Assembly (NCBI RefSeq): GCF_010509575.1
Contig: NZ_CP048437.1
Span: 2,666,001-2,730,000, forward strand
DNA length: 64,000 nucleotides
Direction: 5' to 3'
From: Faecalibacterium duncaniae
GTDB taxonomy: Bacteria > Bacillota > Clostridia > Oscillospirales > Ruminococcaceae
Under the pieces are notes generated by a model, which did no database searches, had not been told where the DNA came from, and worked only from the letters and a program-made list of their open reading frames with translations. Positions 1-7,862 of this stretch are shown one piece after another. Numbering within the stretch: position 1 is the stretch's first letter; every line of letters starts with the position of its first letter. The position numbers were made by a program, and so were the translations under genes.

Positions 1-134
1 CTGAGGGCATCGCCATCGGTGTCATCTCCTGGACCCTGCTGAATGTCCTCACCGGCAAGGCCAAGGAGAAGAAGATCAGCCCCCTGATGTATGTGCTGAC
101 CGTTCTGTTCATCCTGAAATACGTCCTGCTGTAA
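1..134 (+). CDS. NCS2-family purine/xanthine permease, C-terminal end only
   Basis: The window opens inside an open frame (codons in phase with base 3) that ends at TAA 132-134. The 44 visible residues contain the motif EGIAIGVISW, a short basic loop (KAKEKK) and a final hydrophobic segment ending LKYVLL. This is how the last two membrane segments of AzgA/PbuG-type nucleobase permeases end (family knowledge). These proteins import adenine, guanine or hypoxanthine with protons. Only the tail is visible, so the substrate cannot be read. A strong terminator follows 20 bases after the stop. Confidence 0.6.
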   Translation, partial: EGIAIGVISWTLLNVLTGKAKEKKISPLMYVLTVLFILKYVLL

Positions 135-154
135 CAGGCATTTGCAGCAAACAG

Positions 155-183
155 AAAGCCCCGGCTCCGGCCGGGGCTTTCGT
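155..183 (+). terminator. Rho-independent terminator after the permease
   Basis: A 10-bp perfect stem (AAAGCCCCGG / CCGGGGCTTT) with a 6-base loop, ending in TTT. It is palindromic enough to also work for the minus-strand gene ending at 222. Confidence 0.85.
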
Positions 184-221
184 GCGTTTATTGGTTCCTG
201 TGCGGGTGGGGCGGGCAGGGT

Positions 222-536
222 TCAGCCGCCGAACAGCCCGAAAAAGCTGGTGTGCGTCATGCCCAGCACCAGAAACAGAAGAATGAGGGCAAACAGCACC
301 CCAATGATGATGTCCATCTGGTGGACCGTGAGGGGGAATTTGTCGTAGAGCTTTTCCTTGGGGTTGACGAAATTCGGGTCGTTGTTGTCCAGCAGAGTCT
401 TTTTTCTCTCAGCGCTCTGGGCTTTGGCGGCGGCAAGTTCTGCCTGCTCCTTTTCCAGCTGGGCCTCCCGCTGGGCAAGCAGTGCCTCACGGCGGGCCAG
501 CTCTTCCTCCCGCTGGGCCTGGTTCATTTCTGCCAT
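222..536 (-). CDS. Small coiled-coil protein with one C-terminal membrane segment
   Basis: The protein is 104 aa. Start chosen at ATG 536 because GGAGG sits 8 bases upstream; a longer frame exists but has no ribosome site. Residues 5-50 are rich in E, R, A and Q with heptad-like spacing (AQREEELARREALLAQREAQLEKEQ), which predicts a coiled coil. Residues 75-100 form one hydrophobic segment (IIIGVLFALILLFLVLGM), followed by a short Gly/Phe tail. No catalytic motif is seen. It looks like a tail-anchored scaffold or a small envelope protein. I do not recognise the family. Confidence 0.7.
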   Translation of the reverse strand: MAEMNQAQREEELARREALLAQREAQLEKEQAELAAAKAQSAERKKTLLDNNDPNFVNPKEKLYDKFPLTVHQMDIIIGVLFALILLFLVLGMTHTSFFGLFGG

Positions 537-539
537 GGT

Positions 540-1369
540 GGTATCCTCCGGCGTTTTTTCTACCAGTATACCATAGAATTGTGACAGAAAAAACTCCTCC
601 CGCAAAAAGCGGCCTTATTCCGCCAGCAGATCCTCCACCACATCCATCAGCTGGGACGGATCGAGCTGGCACGCGGTACAGCGCGCGGCCAGGCGAAGGA
701 CCCGCACCGGGTCAACGGAGACATCTGAGATGAACCGCAGTTTTCGGTGTCGTCCGTGAGATGTAGAACACGCGGCGATGCCAAAGGATGTATACGCACC
801 ACACGCGGGATGATAAAGTCGTTCCATAACACAATGATACCAAAACACACCAATCACCTCTCTATCAAAATTGTCACGCCGCTTTGAAACGGCTGCGTGA
901 ATGCAGGTTCGCTGCCCACAAAATGTTCTGACAAAATTTATATACCATCTCTTGGCATCAAAATAAACAGCCAAAATTTCAAAATTTGGCGGCGTGTTTT
1001 GCATGTCCGGTGAAACCGGTGGTGCAGTAAAAATACGAACCGGAAAATGGAAATGAATATTTTTACGGAATATCGTAGAAAATTTTTGGAAAATCAACTT
1101 CACGCAGCAACAGATGAAAGAATGTTTCACAGAAAGCCGAAAGCATAAAAGAAAAATCTTTGCCGCAGCTTAACCACTTTTTAGCAGAAAAAGTTGCAAA
1201 ATTGGTCGTAAGATCGGACTTTCTGGTATATCATTTGTTCGCTGTGCGGATAAGGCGGCTCATTCTGCTTTGCCTCCGCATCGTCTGCCGCAGACCCCGG
1301 CACTGCCCTTGTCTGAAATGCTTTCACTCCGGATGCAAACCAGATGAAAAATCCGACGGGCCGTATCAC
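540..1369. other. Gene-poor stretch, about 830 bp
   Basis: No convincing gene on either strand. Open frames here lack ribosome sites and have random-looking composition. The 950-1200 part is noticeably AT-richer than its flanks. A short fragment at 615-731 on the minus strand is listed separately. The stretch ends at the promoter of the T-box leader. Confidence 0.5.
615..731 (-). pseudogene. Possible decayed gene remnant (39 codons)
   Basis: Only the last 39 codons of a longer minus-strand frame look protein-like: the segment SVDPVRVLRLAARC and the closing amphipathic stretch SQLMDVVEDLLAE. DPVRVLR-AAR resembles the conserved helix of CCA-adding/poly(A) nucleotidyltransferases, but the rest of such an enzyme is absent and upstream sequence in this frame looks random. 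Either a remnant or chance. Weak call. Confidence 0.2.
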
Positions 1370-1398
1370 TTGACTTTCCCCTTGCAGGGGAGTATACT
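1370..1398 (+). promoter_or_regulatory. Promoter of the Ile-type T-box leader
   Basis: TTGACT (1370-1375), a 17-base spacer, and TATACT (1393-1398). Transcription should start near 1405, just before the T-box Stem I. Confidence 0.8.
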
Positions 1399-1404
1399 CC
1401 GGGG

Positions 1405-1697
1405 CAGTGAAATATTCGGCTATGACGAGAAAGAGTACCCGGAAAGAATGCTGCAGAGAGCTGCCGGATGGTGCAAGGCAGTGCAGGGTGTCCGTGGGAA
1501 GATCCTCTCCGAGCTTTCCGGCTGAATGGGCGGCATCTGCGCCCCAGTAAGCGGGAACGGCAGGCCCCCGTTATCACGGGCCGCGCATTGTTGGATGCGC
1601 ACTGAGGGGCCGGGCTTTGCACCGGCAATAAGAGTGGTACCGCAGAGGATCTACGCCTTTGTCTCTTACAAACCGTAAGGGACAAAGGCGTTTTTGT
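1405..1697 (+). promoter_or_regulatory. T-box riboswitch, specifier ATC (Ile), upstream of the BASS transporter
   Basis: Stem I has the AGTA specifier-loop motif (about 1433-1436), an apical CTGCC/GGCAG stem with the GGTGCAAGGCAG distal loop, and the 3' side GAAGATCCTCTCCGAGC. The T-box proper AGAGTGGTACCGCAG lies at 1631-1645, and a terminator stem ACGCCTTTGTC / GACAAAGGCGT followed by T5 at 1653-1696. Aligned base for base with the Met T-box at 15.5 kb in this window (GAAAATGGTCTCGGAGC), the ATG of that leader falls on ATC here (1502-1504), so uncharged tRNA-Ile is the likely ligand. Reading the loop one base earlier would give GAT (Asp), which I think less likely. Confidence 0.88.
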
Positions 1698-1775
1698 TTG
1701 CGGGAAAGCCATTTTCCGGATGTTTCATTGCCTTTGCATCCGCAAAAATCAGGACCTGGAAAAGGAGAGTTTAAC

Positions 1776-2720
1776 ATGAAAACACTGGAAAAAGTAAGCG
1801 ACTTTGTAGGCAAGTATATGGCTGGCATCGTCATTGTGGTGGCAGCGCTGGCCCTGTTCTTCCCCGGCACATTCAGCGTGGTAAAGACCGCATGGGTCAA
1901 CACCCTGCTGGGCATCGTTATGTTCGGCATGGGCCTTACCCTGAAGCCGGAGGATTTCAAGGTGGTGTTCAGCCGCCCGAAGGACGTGATCATCGGCTGC
2001 ATCGCACAGTTCACGCTGATGCCCTTCCTTGCATGGGCGCTGACGCAGGTGTTCCATCTGCCCACTGAGCTGGCCATCGGTGTCATCCTTGTGGGCACCT
2101 GCCCCGGCGGCACCTCCTCTAACGTGATGACCTATCTGTCCAAGGGCGATGTTGCACTGTCCGTTGGCATGACTGCTGTTTCCACCGTGCTGGCTCCGTT
2201 CCTCACCCCGCTGCTCACTCTGCTGTATGCCGGTCAGCGCGTGGAGGTGAACCCCGTGAATATGTTCCTGTCTATCGTCAAGGTGGTGCTGGTTCCCATC
2301 GCACTGGGCTTTGTGGTCAATCACTTCTTCCACGCCTTCACCCAGAATGCCGTCCGTGTGCTGCCGCTGATCTCCACCACTGCTATCGTGCTCATCATCT
2401 GCGCCGTTGTGTCCGCAAACTCCGCTAAGATCATGACCAGCGGCCTGCTGATCCTGGCCGTGGTCATCCTGCACAACCTGCTGGGCTATCTCACCGGCTT
2501 TGGCGTGGGCAAGCTGCTGAAGCTGGACTCCACCAAGTGCCGTGCAATTTCCATCGAGGTCGGTATGCAGAACTCCGGTCTGGCCACCTCTCTGGCCGCT
2601 GCCCACTTTGCACAGTATCCGCTGGCAACCATCCCCGGTGCGGTGTTCTCTGTGTGGCATAACATTTCCGGTGCTGTCCTTGCCAACTTCTTTGCCCGCA
2701 CTGCAGAGAAGAAGGACTGA
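1776..2720 (+). CDS. BASS-family (bile acid:sodium symporter-like) transporter
   Basis: A 314-aa membrane protein; ATG 1776 follows AAAGGAGAG by 6 bases. It has 9-10 hydrophobic segments. It carries the family's conserved GTCPGGTSSNVMTYLSKGD stretch (about residues 108-126) and the later SIEVGMQNSGLA motif that line the substrate and Na+ sites. BASS members move bile acids, pantoate, pyruvate or other organic anions with Na+. Control by an amino-acid-sensing T-box argues against bile acids and for an amino-acid-related anion such as a branched-chain 2-oxo acid (inference). It is a single-gene unit, ended by the hairpin of the repeat at 2786. Confidence 0.9.
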   Translation: MKTLEKVSDFVGKYMAGIVIVVAALALFFPGTFSVVKTAWVNTLLGIVMFGMGLTLKPEDFKVVFSRPKDVIIGCIAQFTLMPFLAWALTQVFHLPTELAIGVILVGTCPGGTSSNVMTYLSKGDVALSVGMTAVSTVLAPFLTPLLTLLYAGQRVEVNPVNMFLSIVKVVLVPIALGFVVNHFFHAFTQNAVRVLPLISTTAIVLIICAVVSANSAKIMTSGLLILAVVILHNLLGYLTGFGVGKLLKLDSTKCRAISIEVGMQNSGLATSLAAAHFAQYPLATIPGAVFSVWHNISGAVLANFFARTAEKKD

Positions 2721-2785
2721 TGGTTCGTAAGAACCTCGAACGCCCGGAGGCTTCCGTTATAACTTTCAATCTGCTGAACTTATAA

Positions 2786-2934
2786 TAGCAAAGGCAGGAT
2801 ACCACCATCATGGTGATACCCTGCCTTTGCTCATTTACCGTTCGGTTGCTGCGGTAAACTTCAATAAACAAAAAAGTACCCGAACCCTTTTCGTAAAGAA
2901 TCGGGTTCGGGTACGAACTGTATGGTGGTGAATC
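2786..2934. repeat. tRNA-Val 3'-flank direct repeat, copy A (full length)
   Basis: About 145 bp nearly identical to the flank of tRNA-Val at 5240-5387: two hairpins (GCAAAGGCAGG...CCTGCCTTTGC and GTACCCGAACCC...GGGTTCGGGTAC) and the closing ACTGTATGGTGG, which matches the CCACCA end of the tRNA on the other strand. Differences from copy C are two substitutions and a few indels. The first hairpin ends the BASS transcript; read on the minus strand, the second ends the phosphorylase gene. Confidence 0.9.
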
Positions 2935-2935
2935 G

Positions 2936-3700
2936 TCACATGGTGATAAGAACATTGATGCAAAGCTCCAGCGCTTTCCGCAAAGAGCCCTTTCCCCAAT
3001 CTCTCTCATCATGGACATAAACATTCGCAAGGGAATCGGCAGTGTAGAGAATCTGGCCAAAGACTGCACCACGCTTCTGGGCACAGGCGGCCAGTGCAGC
3101 ACACTCCATTTCAACTGTGGCACAGCCCTCGGATTTGCGATATTCTACCATATCTCGTGTTTCTCGGAAAAAACCATCCGTTGTCCATGTGATACATTTT
3201 TGAAACGGAATATTCAACGCACAAAAAGTCTGCTCAATGGCTTTTATTGCGGAAGGCTCCAAATCAACAAACCGAGCGGCTGGAAGATAATGATACGAAG
3301 TGCCTTCATCGCGCATCGCCCTGATTGGAATCAAGAATTCGTTTTCGTCCAAATCGGTCAGCACTCCGCAGGAACCGGCTGCAATAATTTTTTTGCATCC
3401 GCAGGAGATCAAAAAATCCAGAAGCTGTGCAGCCGCGGCAGCTCCCAGCGGTGCCTGACACAGGCAAAATTCCAGCCCATTTTGATGGACGATATAAACA
3501 GGATAGCTTTTTGTAATGGTTTCAAAGTGTTCGGCAATGACTGCATCCATTTCAAATGCGTAATCATCAATCACATCACCCAGAAAACCAAACACACATT
3601 TTTCCGGAAGGACGAGCTGCTCTGCGCCATGATTGGGCCTGATGACCTCAATCGAATCAAAATCGTATTCAAGAATGGGAAGATCATGTTTTTGTATCAT
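2936..3700 (-). CDS. Nucleoside phosphorylase (PNP/UDP superfamily)
   Basis: A 254-aa cytosolic enzyme, the usual length for trimeric/hexameric PNP-UDP phosphorylases. Start ATG 3700 follows AGGAAGAGG. It shows the phosphate/ribose-binding IIAAGSCG stretch (about residues 105-112), and VEMECAALAA near residue 195, whose Glu contacts the ribose 2'-OH in this family. It cleaves a nucleoside with phosphate to base plus pentose-1-phosphate. Which base cannot be read; the overall look is closest to uridine phosphorylase-like members. It stands alone between repeat copies A and B, an islet beyond tRNA-Val. GC content is lower than in the core genes around it, hinting at acquisition. Confidence 0.85.
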   Translation of the reverse strand: MIQKHDLPILEYDFDSIEVIRPNHGAEQLVLPEKCVFGFLGDVIDDYAFEMDAVIAEHFETITKSYPVYIVHQNGLEFCLCQAPLGAAAAAQLLDFLISCGCKKIIAAGSCGVLTDLDENEFLIPIRAMRDEGTSYHYLPAARFVDLEPSAIKAIEQTFCALNIPFQKCITWTTDGFFRETRDMVEYRKSEGCATVEMECAALAACAQKRGAVFGQILYTADSLANVYVHDERDWGKGSLRKALELCINVLITM

Positions 3701-3737
3701 GGAGAATTTCCTCTTCCTGCAAATTGCTGCACAAAAT

Positions 3738-3797
3738 AAAAATACCCGAACCCTTTTTCACAAAGAATCGGGCTCGGGTACGAACTGTATGGTGGAG
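3738..3797. repeat. tRNA-Val 3'-flank direct repeat, copy B (short)
   Basis: About 60 bp matching the tRNA-proximal half of copies A and C: the TACCCGAACCC / GGGCTCGGGTA hairpin and ACTGTATGGTGGAG. It keeps the last bases of the tRNA (CCACCA, plus an imperfect match to the acceptor strand). It acts as the minus-strand terminator of the toxin-antitoxin operon. Confidence 0.8.
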
Positions 3798-3824
3798 CAT
3801 TGTCCACAGCAGTCGAACCTGAAT

Positions 3825-4121
3825 TTATTCCAGATACTGCGGCAAATTCCAAGCACCGCGCAACACACGGTGGACTTCCACAGTCTTTATTTCATCGTTG
3901 ACGCGGTAGAACACAAGATACTGGTCAACGACCATCCTACGATAAGCAGGGTCAAGGTGGTAGACCTCGCACATTTTCGGGGTATCGCCTAATTTTGTGA
4001 TCTTCTCCCGCAGCTCTTTCAGTACACGGCTGGCTGTTTTAGGGTAAAAGCCAGACAGATACCGGGCGATATCGTTCAGGTCCTGCACAGCAAGGGGCAG
4101 ATATTTGATCTTATACGTCAT
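3825..4121 (-). CDS. RelE/ParE-family toxin
   Basis: A 98-aa basic protein. The start at ATG 4121 lies inside the antitoxin gene (11-base overlap), which is the normal layout for this family. It has the ParE/RelE fold pattern: LPLAVQDLNDIARYLS helix, then the strand motifs YRRMVVDQYLVFYRVND and VHRVLRGAWN at the C-terminus. Members either cut ribosome-bound mRNA or poison gyrase; the KIKYLPLA..DL.DI opening and missing classic RelE catalytic set leave the target undecided. Translationally coupled to the antitoxin upstream. It belongs to the tRNA-Val islet. Confidence 0.88.
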   Translation of the reverse strand: MTYKIKYLPLAVQDLNDIARYLSGFYPKTASRVLKELREKITKLGDTPKMCEVYHLDPAYRRMVVDQYLVFYRVNDEIKTVEVHRVLRGAWNLPQYLE

Positions 4122-4392
4122 ACTGCTTGCCCAGCGTCTCCCATACGCTTTCGTGGTCTGCCCACTGCGTGTCGGGGTCAGCCGCTTGCTGTTTTGCCTT
4201 GGCAAGTGCCTCGGCAACATATCGCTGGTGCAAAAACTCTTCGTACTTGGCGTAGTCCTCAATGTTGATGAGAACGGATTCTCCACGGCCATGATTCGTG
4301 ATGATCACATGGTCGTGGTCTTTGAGCATCTCCGAAATTTCGGCGTAATGGTTGCGCAGATCCCGGGAAGGGCGAACGAATGTCTGCATCAT
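4111..4392 (-). CDS. Phd/YefM-family antitoxin
   Basis: A 93-aa protein. AGGAGG sits 8 bases before ATG 4392; a GTG nine bases further up touches the ribosome site and is rejected. The N-terminus (MMQTFVRPSRDLRNHYAEISEML) and VIITNHGRGESVLINIEDY are the Phd/YefM DNA-binding half. The C-terminal part (EALAKAKQQAADPDTQW...) is the flexible toxin-binding tail. It should neutralise the RelE/ParE-like protein encoded directly downstream and repress the operon from the region 4400-4470. Confidence 0.9.
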   Translation of the reverse strand: MMQTFVRPSRDLRNHYAEISEMLKDHDHVIITNHGRGESVLINIEDYAKYEEFLHQRYVAEALAKAKQQAADPDTQWADHESVWETLGKQYDV

Positions 4393-4627
4393 ACGAGACA
4401 CCTCCTATCGGGATGATTGTATCACAAAATGACTACGAATGCAAGGCGGATGATTCTGACGGTGAGAGCAAGAATCGTCCCGTGGCCACAAATTTTCAAT
4501 TCTTGAAAATTTTCTGCCCTTCCGGGACTGCACTTCTGCAACGCTTCCGCGTTTTTGAAGTGTTCTTGTTGGGGCGTGCCTGCCCCAAACCCTGCTGTTG
4601 AGGTTGCGACAAACTGGAAGTTGTTAA

Positions 4628-5110
4628 TTACAGTCTCAGAACAGCGATCAGTTCTTCGCCGTCCATTTCACCGGTTTCTTCGAAACCGAAAGAGCGATAC
4701 ATCTGACGGGCAACTGCATTATCGGGTTCATATGATAGCCAACAGTATTCCGCTTCTCCACAAGGCATAGATTTTATGAACTCTAATGCAAGGCTGACCG
4801 CTTCTTTCCCGTACCCTCTGTTTTGATATGCCTTATCGATCATAAGACGCCACAGATTATAGTTTCCCTTTGCAATTTCAGGTGCATCCGTCCAATAATC
4901 ATCAACATCAAAACCAATCATCAGGAAGCCTACAGGCTTATCCTCATCATATATACCAAACGGGAATGCATGACCGTTTCCCGTAATTGCAGTATACGCT
5001 TCAATGATGCTGATCTCATTGGTGGCAACGAAGTTCTTCTGCGATTCCGATACCGTCAGTTTCAGGATATCCCAGACATTATTACCATTTACTTTTTCTA
5101 AATGAAGCAT
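4628..5110 (-). CDS. GNAT-family N-acetyltransferase
   Basis: A 160-aa protein; ATG 5110 follows GAGGTAAAG. The acetyl-CoA pyrophosphate loop is QNRGYGKEAV (about residues 95-104), followed by LALEFI, and the C-terminal NAVARQMYRSFGFEETGEM strand-helix is typical of GNATs. It resembles the spermine/spermidine or BltD-like acetyltransferases, but no substrate residue decides this. The frame is moderately AT-rich relative to neighbours. It is the islet gene nearest tRNA-Val. Confidence 0.88.
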   Translation of the reverse strand: MLHLEKVNGNNVWDILKLTVSESQKNFVATNEISIIEAYTAITGNGHAFPFGIYDEDKPVGFLMIGFDVDDYWTDAPEIAKGNYNLWRLMIDKAYQNRGYGKEAVSLALEFIKSMPCGEAEYCWLSYEPDNAVARQMYRSFGFEETGEMDGEELIAVLRL

Positions 5111-5239
5111 ATATCTTTACCTCGCTAAATTCCGATTTGTTGAGCCGAGTATATCACACCCGCCAAGGAAAGAACACCCCTATATGTCAGAGCTTGCCCT
5201 TTTTCCTGCATACGCAGCGATTCCCCCCAAACGCACCAT

Positions 5240-5387
5240 ATAGCACAAAAGGCAGGATACCACCGCCATGGTGATACCCTGCCTTTGCTCATTTACCGTT
5301 CGGTTGCTGCGGTAAACTTCAATAAACAAAAAAGTACCCGAACCCTTTTTCGTAAAGAATCGGGTTCGGGTACGAACTGTATGGTGG
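5240..5387. repeat. tRNA-Val 3'-flank repeat, copy C (parental copy)
   Basis: This copy is contiguous with tRNA-Val and overlaps its last bases. The hairpin GTACCCGAACCC...GGGTTCGGGTAC followed by T6 on the minus strand is the tRNA terminator. A second hairpin (AAAGGCAGG...CCTGCCTTT) follows. Copies A and B lie at 2.8 and 3.7 kb in the same orientation. Confidence 0.9.
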
Positions 5388-5458
5388 AGAATTAGGGACT
5401 CGAACCCCAGACCCCCTGCGTGTGATGCAGGTGCTCTAACCAGCTGAGCTAATCCTCC
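5382..5458 (-). tRNA. tRNA-Val (anticodon CAC)
   Basis: A 77-nt cloverleaf on the minus strand: acceptor GGAGGAT pairs with ATTCTCC (one G-U). The D arm has GCTC/GAGC, the anticodon stem CCTGC/GCAGG holds loop ATCACAC (anticodon CAC), and the T arm has GGTTCGAGTCC. Discriminator A and CCA are encoded (5382-5384 on the plus strand). Its 3' end is the boundary of the three flank repeats. Confidence 0.95.
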
Positions 5459-5474
5459 GAATCGGAACAAGAGA

Positions 5475-5503
5475 ATTATACCACAACCGAAGTGGATTGG
5501 CAA
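5475..5503 (-). promoter_or_regulatory. Promoter of tRNA-Val
   Basis: On the minus strand TTGCCA (5503-5498), a 17-base spacer, and TATAAT (5480-5475), placed about 17 bases before the mature tRNA 5' end. Confidence 0.8.
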
Positions 5504-5548
5504 GCCCTAATTTTGATTTTTTCGCAATTTTTTCCCACTGCGAGGCAG

Positions 5549-5577
5549 TTGCTCTTTTGCGCAAAATGGTGTATACT
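5549..5577 (+). promoter_or_regulatory. Promoter of the Cys-rich membrane peptide
   Basis: TTGCTC (5549-5554), 17-base spacer, TATACT (5572-5577). Confidence 0.7.
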
Positions 5578-5616
5578 GAAATTGCGCATTCCAGCGCAAA
5601 AAGAGAGGTTTTTTCA

Positions 5617-5781
5617 ATGCTGACACTTCGTGGGATCATTACCATTCTGGTGCTGGCAGGGCTGTTTGCCCTGGCAGTGGTCTGGATCTCCAAGCAGGGC
5701 GGCTGGAAAGGCGAAGGCTGCGGCGGCAACTGTGCCTCCTGCCACCAGCACTGCGATACTCCGGAAAAGAAAACGCGCTGA
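5617..5781 (+). CDS. FeoB-associated-type Cys-rich membrane protein
   Basis: A 54-aa peptide; ATG 5617 follows AGAGAGG. Residues 6-25 form one membrane segment (GIITILVLAGLFALAVVWI). The tail holds GCGGNCASCHQHC with five Cys, matching the small family often found next to the ferrous-iron transporter FeoB (family knowledge). Here no feo gene is nearby, so the link to iron is only by homology. Own promoter and own terminator. Confidence 0.75.
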   Translation: MLTLRGIITILVLAGLFALAVVWISKQGGWKGEGCGGNCASCHQHCDTPEKKTR

Positions 5782-5786
5782 CTGCA

Positions 5787-5818
5787 ATGCCCCCGGATGG
5801 CTGTCCGGGGGCATTTTG
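5787..5818. terminator. Convergent (bidirectional) terminator
   Basis: Stem ATGCCCCCGGA / TCCGGGGGCAT followed by TTT. It serves the Cys-rich peptide on the plus strand and the phage-like gene ending at 5821 on the minus strand. Confidence 0.85.
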
Positions 5819-5820
5819 CG

Positions 5821-6353
<533 letters not shown>

Positions 6354-6408
6354 CAAAGGTTCTCCTTTCATCTGGATCTCTGCGCGTCGTTTCACAATCT
6401 TTGGTTGT

Positions 6409-6494
6409 ATTATAGTTCGATGTTGATTTTTTGTCAACTATTTTACCAAAATCGCGCGAAAATCGTTGATTTTTAAGAACTTTTCTGATATACT
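6409..6494. promoter_or_regulatory. Divergent promoters with palindromic operator
   Basis: Minus-strand promoter: consensus-perfect TTGACA (6437-6432), 17-base spacer, TATAAT (6414-6409). Plus-strand promoter: TTGATT (6466-6471), 17-base spacer, TATACT (6489-6494). The palindrome GTTGATTTTTTGTCAAC covers the minus-strand -35, and a second GTTGATTTTT overlaps the plus-strand -35. Such an arrangement lets the repressor turn off one direction and tune the other. Confidence 0.78.
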
Positions 6495-6536
6495 CACGGC
6501 AGAACATTCTTTTTCAGGAAAAGCGAGGTCTCTGCC

Positions 6537-7157
6537 ATGTCAGAACTTTCCCGCCGTATCTTACAGCGTCGGCTCGAGCTGGGGCTCTCTCAGGAAGAGC
6601 TTGCCCAGCGGATGGGCTACCGTTCCAAATCCTCCATCACCAAGCTGGAAAAAGGGGTCAACGACATCCCGCAGTCCAAGGTGGAGGAGTTTGCCGCTGC
6701 ATTGGAGACCACCCCCGCATGGCTGATGGGGCTGGAAAACACTGCGTTTGTCCCGCCGGGGTTTGAGCCCCTGCCCGAAATGGTGCGGGTACCGCTGGTG
6801 GGCAGCATTGCCTGCGGCTCCCCCATCACCGCCGAACAGAACATCGAATGCTACATCGGCGTTCCTGCCGCATGGCACGCCGACTTTGCCCTGACCTGCC
6901 ACGGCAGCAGCATGGCCCCCACCATCTGCGATGGTGACATCGTCTGCATCCGCTGCCAGCCCGAGGTGGAGCAGGGCGAGATCGCCGCCGTGCGGATCGG
7001 CGACGAGGCCACCTTAAAGCATTTTCACCGGCAGGGCGACACCGTTATGCTTCTGGCCGACAACGCCGCCGTCTGCCCGCCCATGATCTATGCCGGGCCA
7101 CAGTTGAACGAGATCCAGATTGAGGGCAGAGCCGTGGGCTTCTGCAGAGGTTTATAA
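6537..7157 (+). CDS. LexA/CI-like repressor (XRE HTH + S24 peptidase)
   Basis: A 206-aa protein. N-terminal helix-turn-helix: LGLSQEELAQRMGYRSKSSITKLEKG (residues 15-40). C-terminal S24 self-cleavage domain: the cleavage-site region VGSIACGSP has a Cys-Gly bond (93-94), the nucleophile is Ser125 in CHGSSM, and Lys161 in ATLKHF is the general base. All are placed at normal distances. Self-cleavage would be RecA-dependent, linking the switch to DNA damage (family knowledge). It diverges from the Cro-like gene at 6353 and shares the palindromic operator region. Followed two bases later by trmO. Confidence 0.92.
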   Translation: MSELSRRILQRRLELGLSQEELAQRMGYRSKSSITKLEKGVNDIPQSKVEEFAAALETTPAWLMGLENTAFVPPGFEPLPEMVRVPLVGSIACGSPITAEQNIECYIGVPAAWHADFALTCHGSSMAPTICDGDIVCIRCQPEVEQGEIAAVRIGDEATLKHFHRQGDTVMLLADNAAVCPPMIYAGPQLNEIQIEGRAVGFCRGL

Positions 7158-7158
7158 T

Positions 7159-7851
7159 ATGAGCAACGAAACCATGACCCTGAAGGTCATCGCACACATC
7201 CACACCGCCTTCCCCACCAAGTTCGGCATCCCCCGACAGAGCGGGCTGGTGGACGGCCTGCGGGGCGAGATCATCTTCACCCCGGAATACCGCAACGCCG
7301 ATGCCCTGCGCGGGCTGGAGGATTTCAGCCACATCTGGCTGGTGTGGCAGTTCTCCGGCGCGGTGCGGGAGAACTGGTCTCCCACCGTCCGGCCCCCGCG
7401 CCTGGGCGGCAACACCCGGATGGGCGTGTTTGCCACCCGCTCCCCCTTCCGGCCCAATCCGCTGGGCCTTTCCAGCGTCAGGCTGGAGGCCATCGAGCAC
7501 CGCCCCGAGGTGGGCCCGGTGCTCATCGTGCGGGGCGCAGACCTGATGGACGGCACCCCCATCTACGACATCAAGCCCTACATCCCCTACGCCGACTGTC
7601 ACCCGGATGCAGCGGCAGGCTTCACGGCACAGACCCAGACGCACAGGCTGCGGGTCGAATGCCCGCCGGAGCTGTGGGAAGCCGTACCCGCTGCCGAGCG
7701 GGACGGCCTGCGGGGCGTGCTGGAAAACGACCCCCGCCCCTCCTACCAGCACGACCCGGAGCGGGTATACGGAATGGAATTTTCGGGATTGGAAGTCCAT
7801 TTTGTCGTAGATGGTGCTGTTCTGACCGTGACCGGCATCACCCGCCGCTGA
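7159..7851 (+). CDS. trmO: tRNA m6t6A37 methyltransferase TrmO
   Basis: A 230-aa protein; ATG 7159 follows AGAGG by 8 bases. It has the signature of the TsaA/YaeB/TrmO family: HIHTAFPTKFGIPRQ near the start, GLEDFSHIWLVWQF, then NTRMGVFATRSPFRPNPLGLS (about residues 87-107), and the later DLMDGTPIYDIKPYIPYAD. It N6-methylates t6A37 of threonine tRNA using S-adenosylmethionine. The longer frame from 7120 overlaps the repressor gene and lacks a ribosome site. Read with the LysR gene 11 bases downstream. Confidence 0.93.
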   Translation: MSNETMTLKVIAHIHTAFPTKFGIPRQSGLVDGLRGEIIFTPEYRNADALRGLEDFSHIWLVWQFSGAVRENWSPTVRPPRLGGNTRMGVFATRSPFRPNPLGLSSVRLEAIEHRPEVGPVLIVRGADLMDGTPIYDIKPYIPYADCHPDAAAGFTAQTQTHRLRVECPPELWEAVPAAERDGLRGVLENDPRPSYQHDPERVYGMEFSGLEVHFVVDGAVLTVTGITRR

Positions 7852-7862
7852 GAGGTGCCGCC

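Noticed and set aside
1160..1525. Plus-strand open frame of 121 codons
   Set aside because: It spans a promoter and Stem I of the Ile T-box; no ribosome site.
2936..5110. Integrative element with its own integrase
   Set aside because: No integrase, transposase or relaxase gene lies between the tRNA-Val flank repeats.
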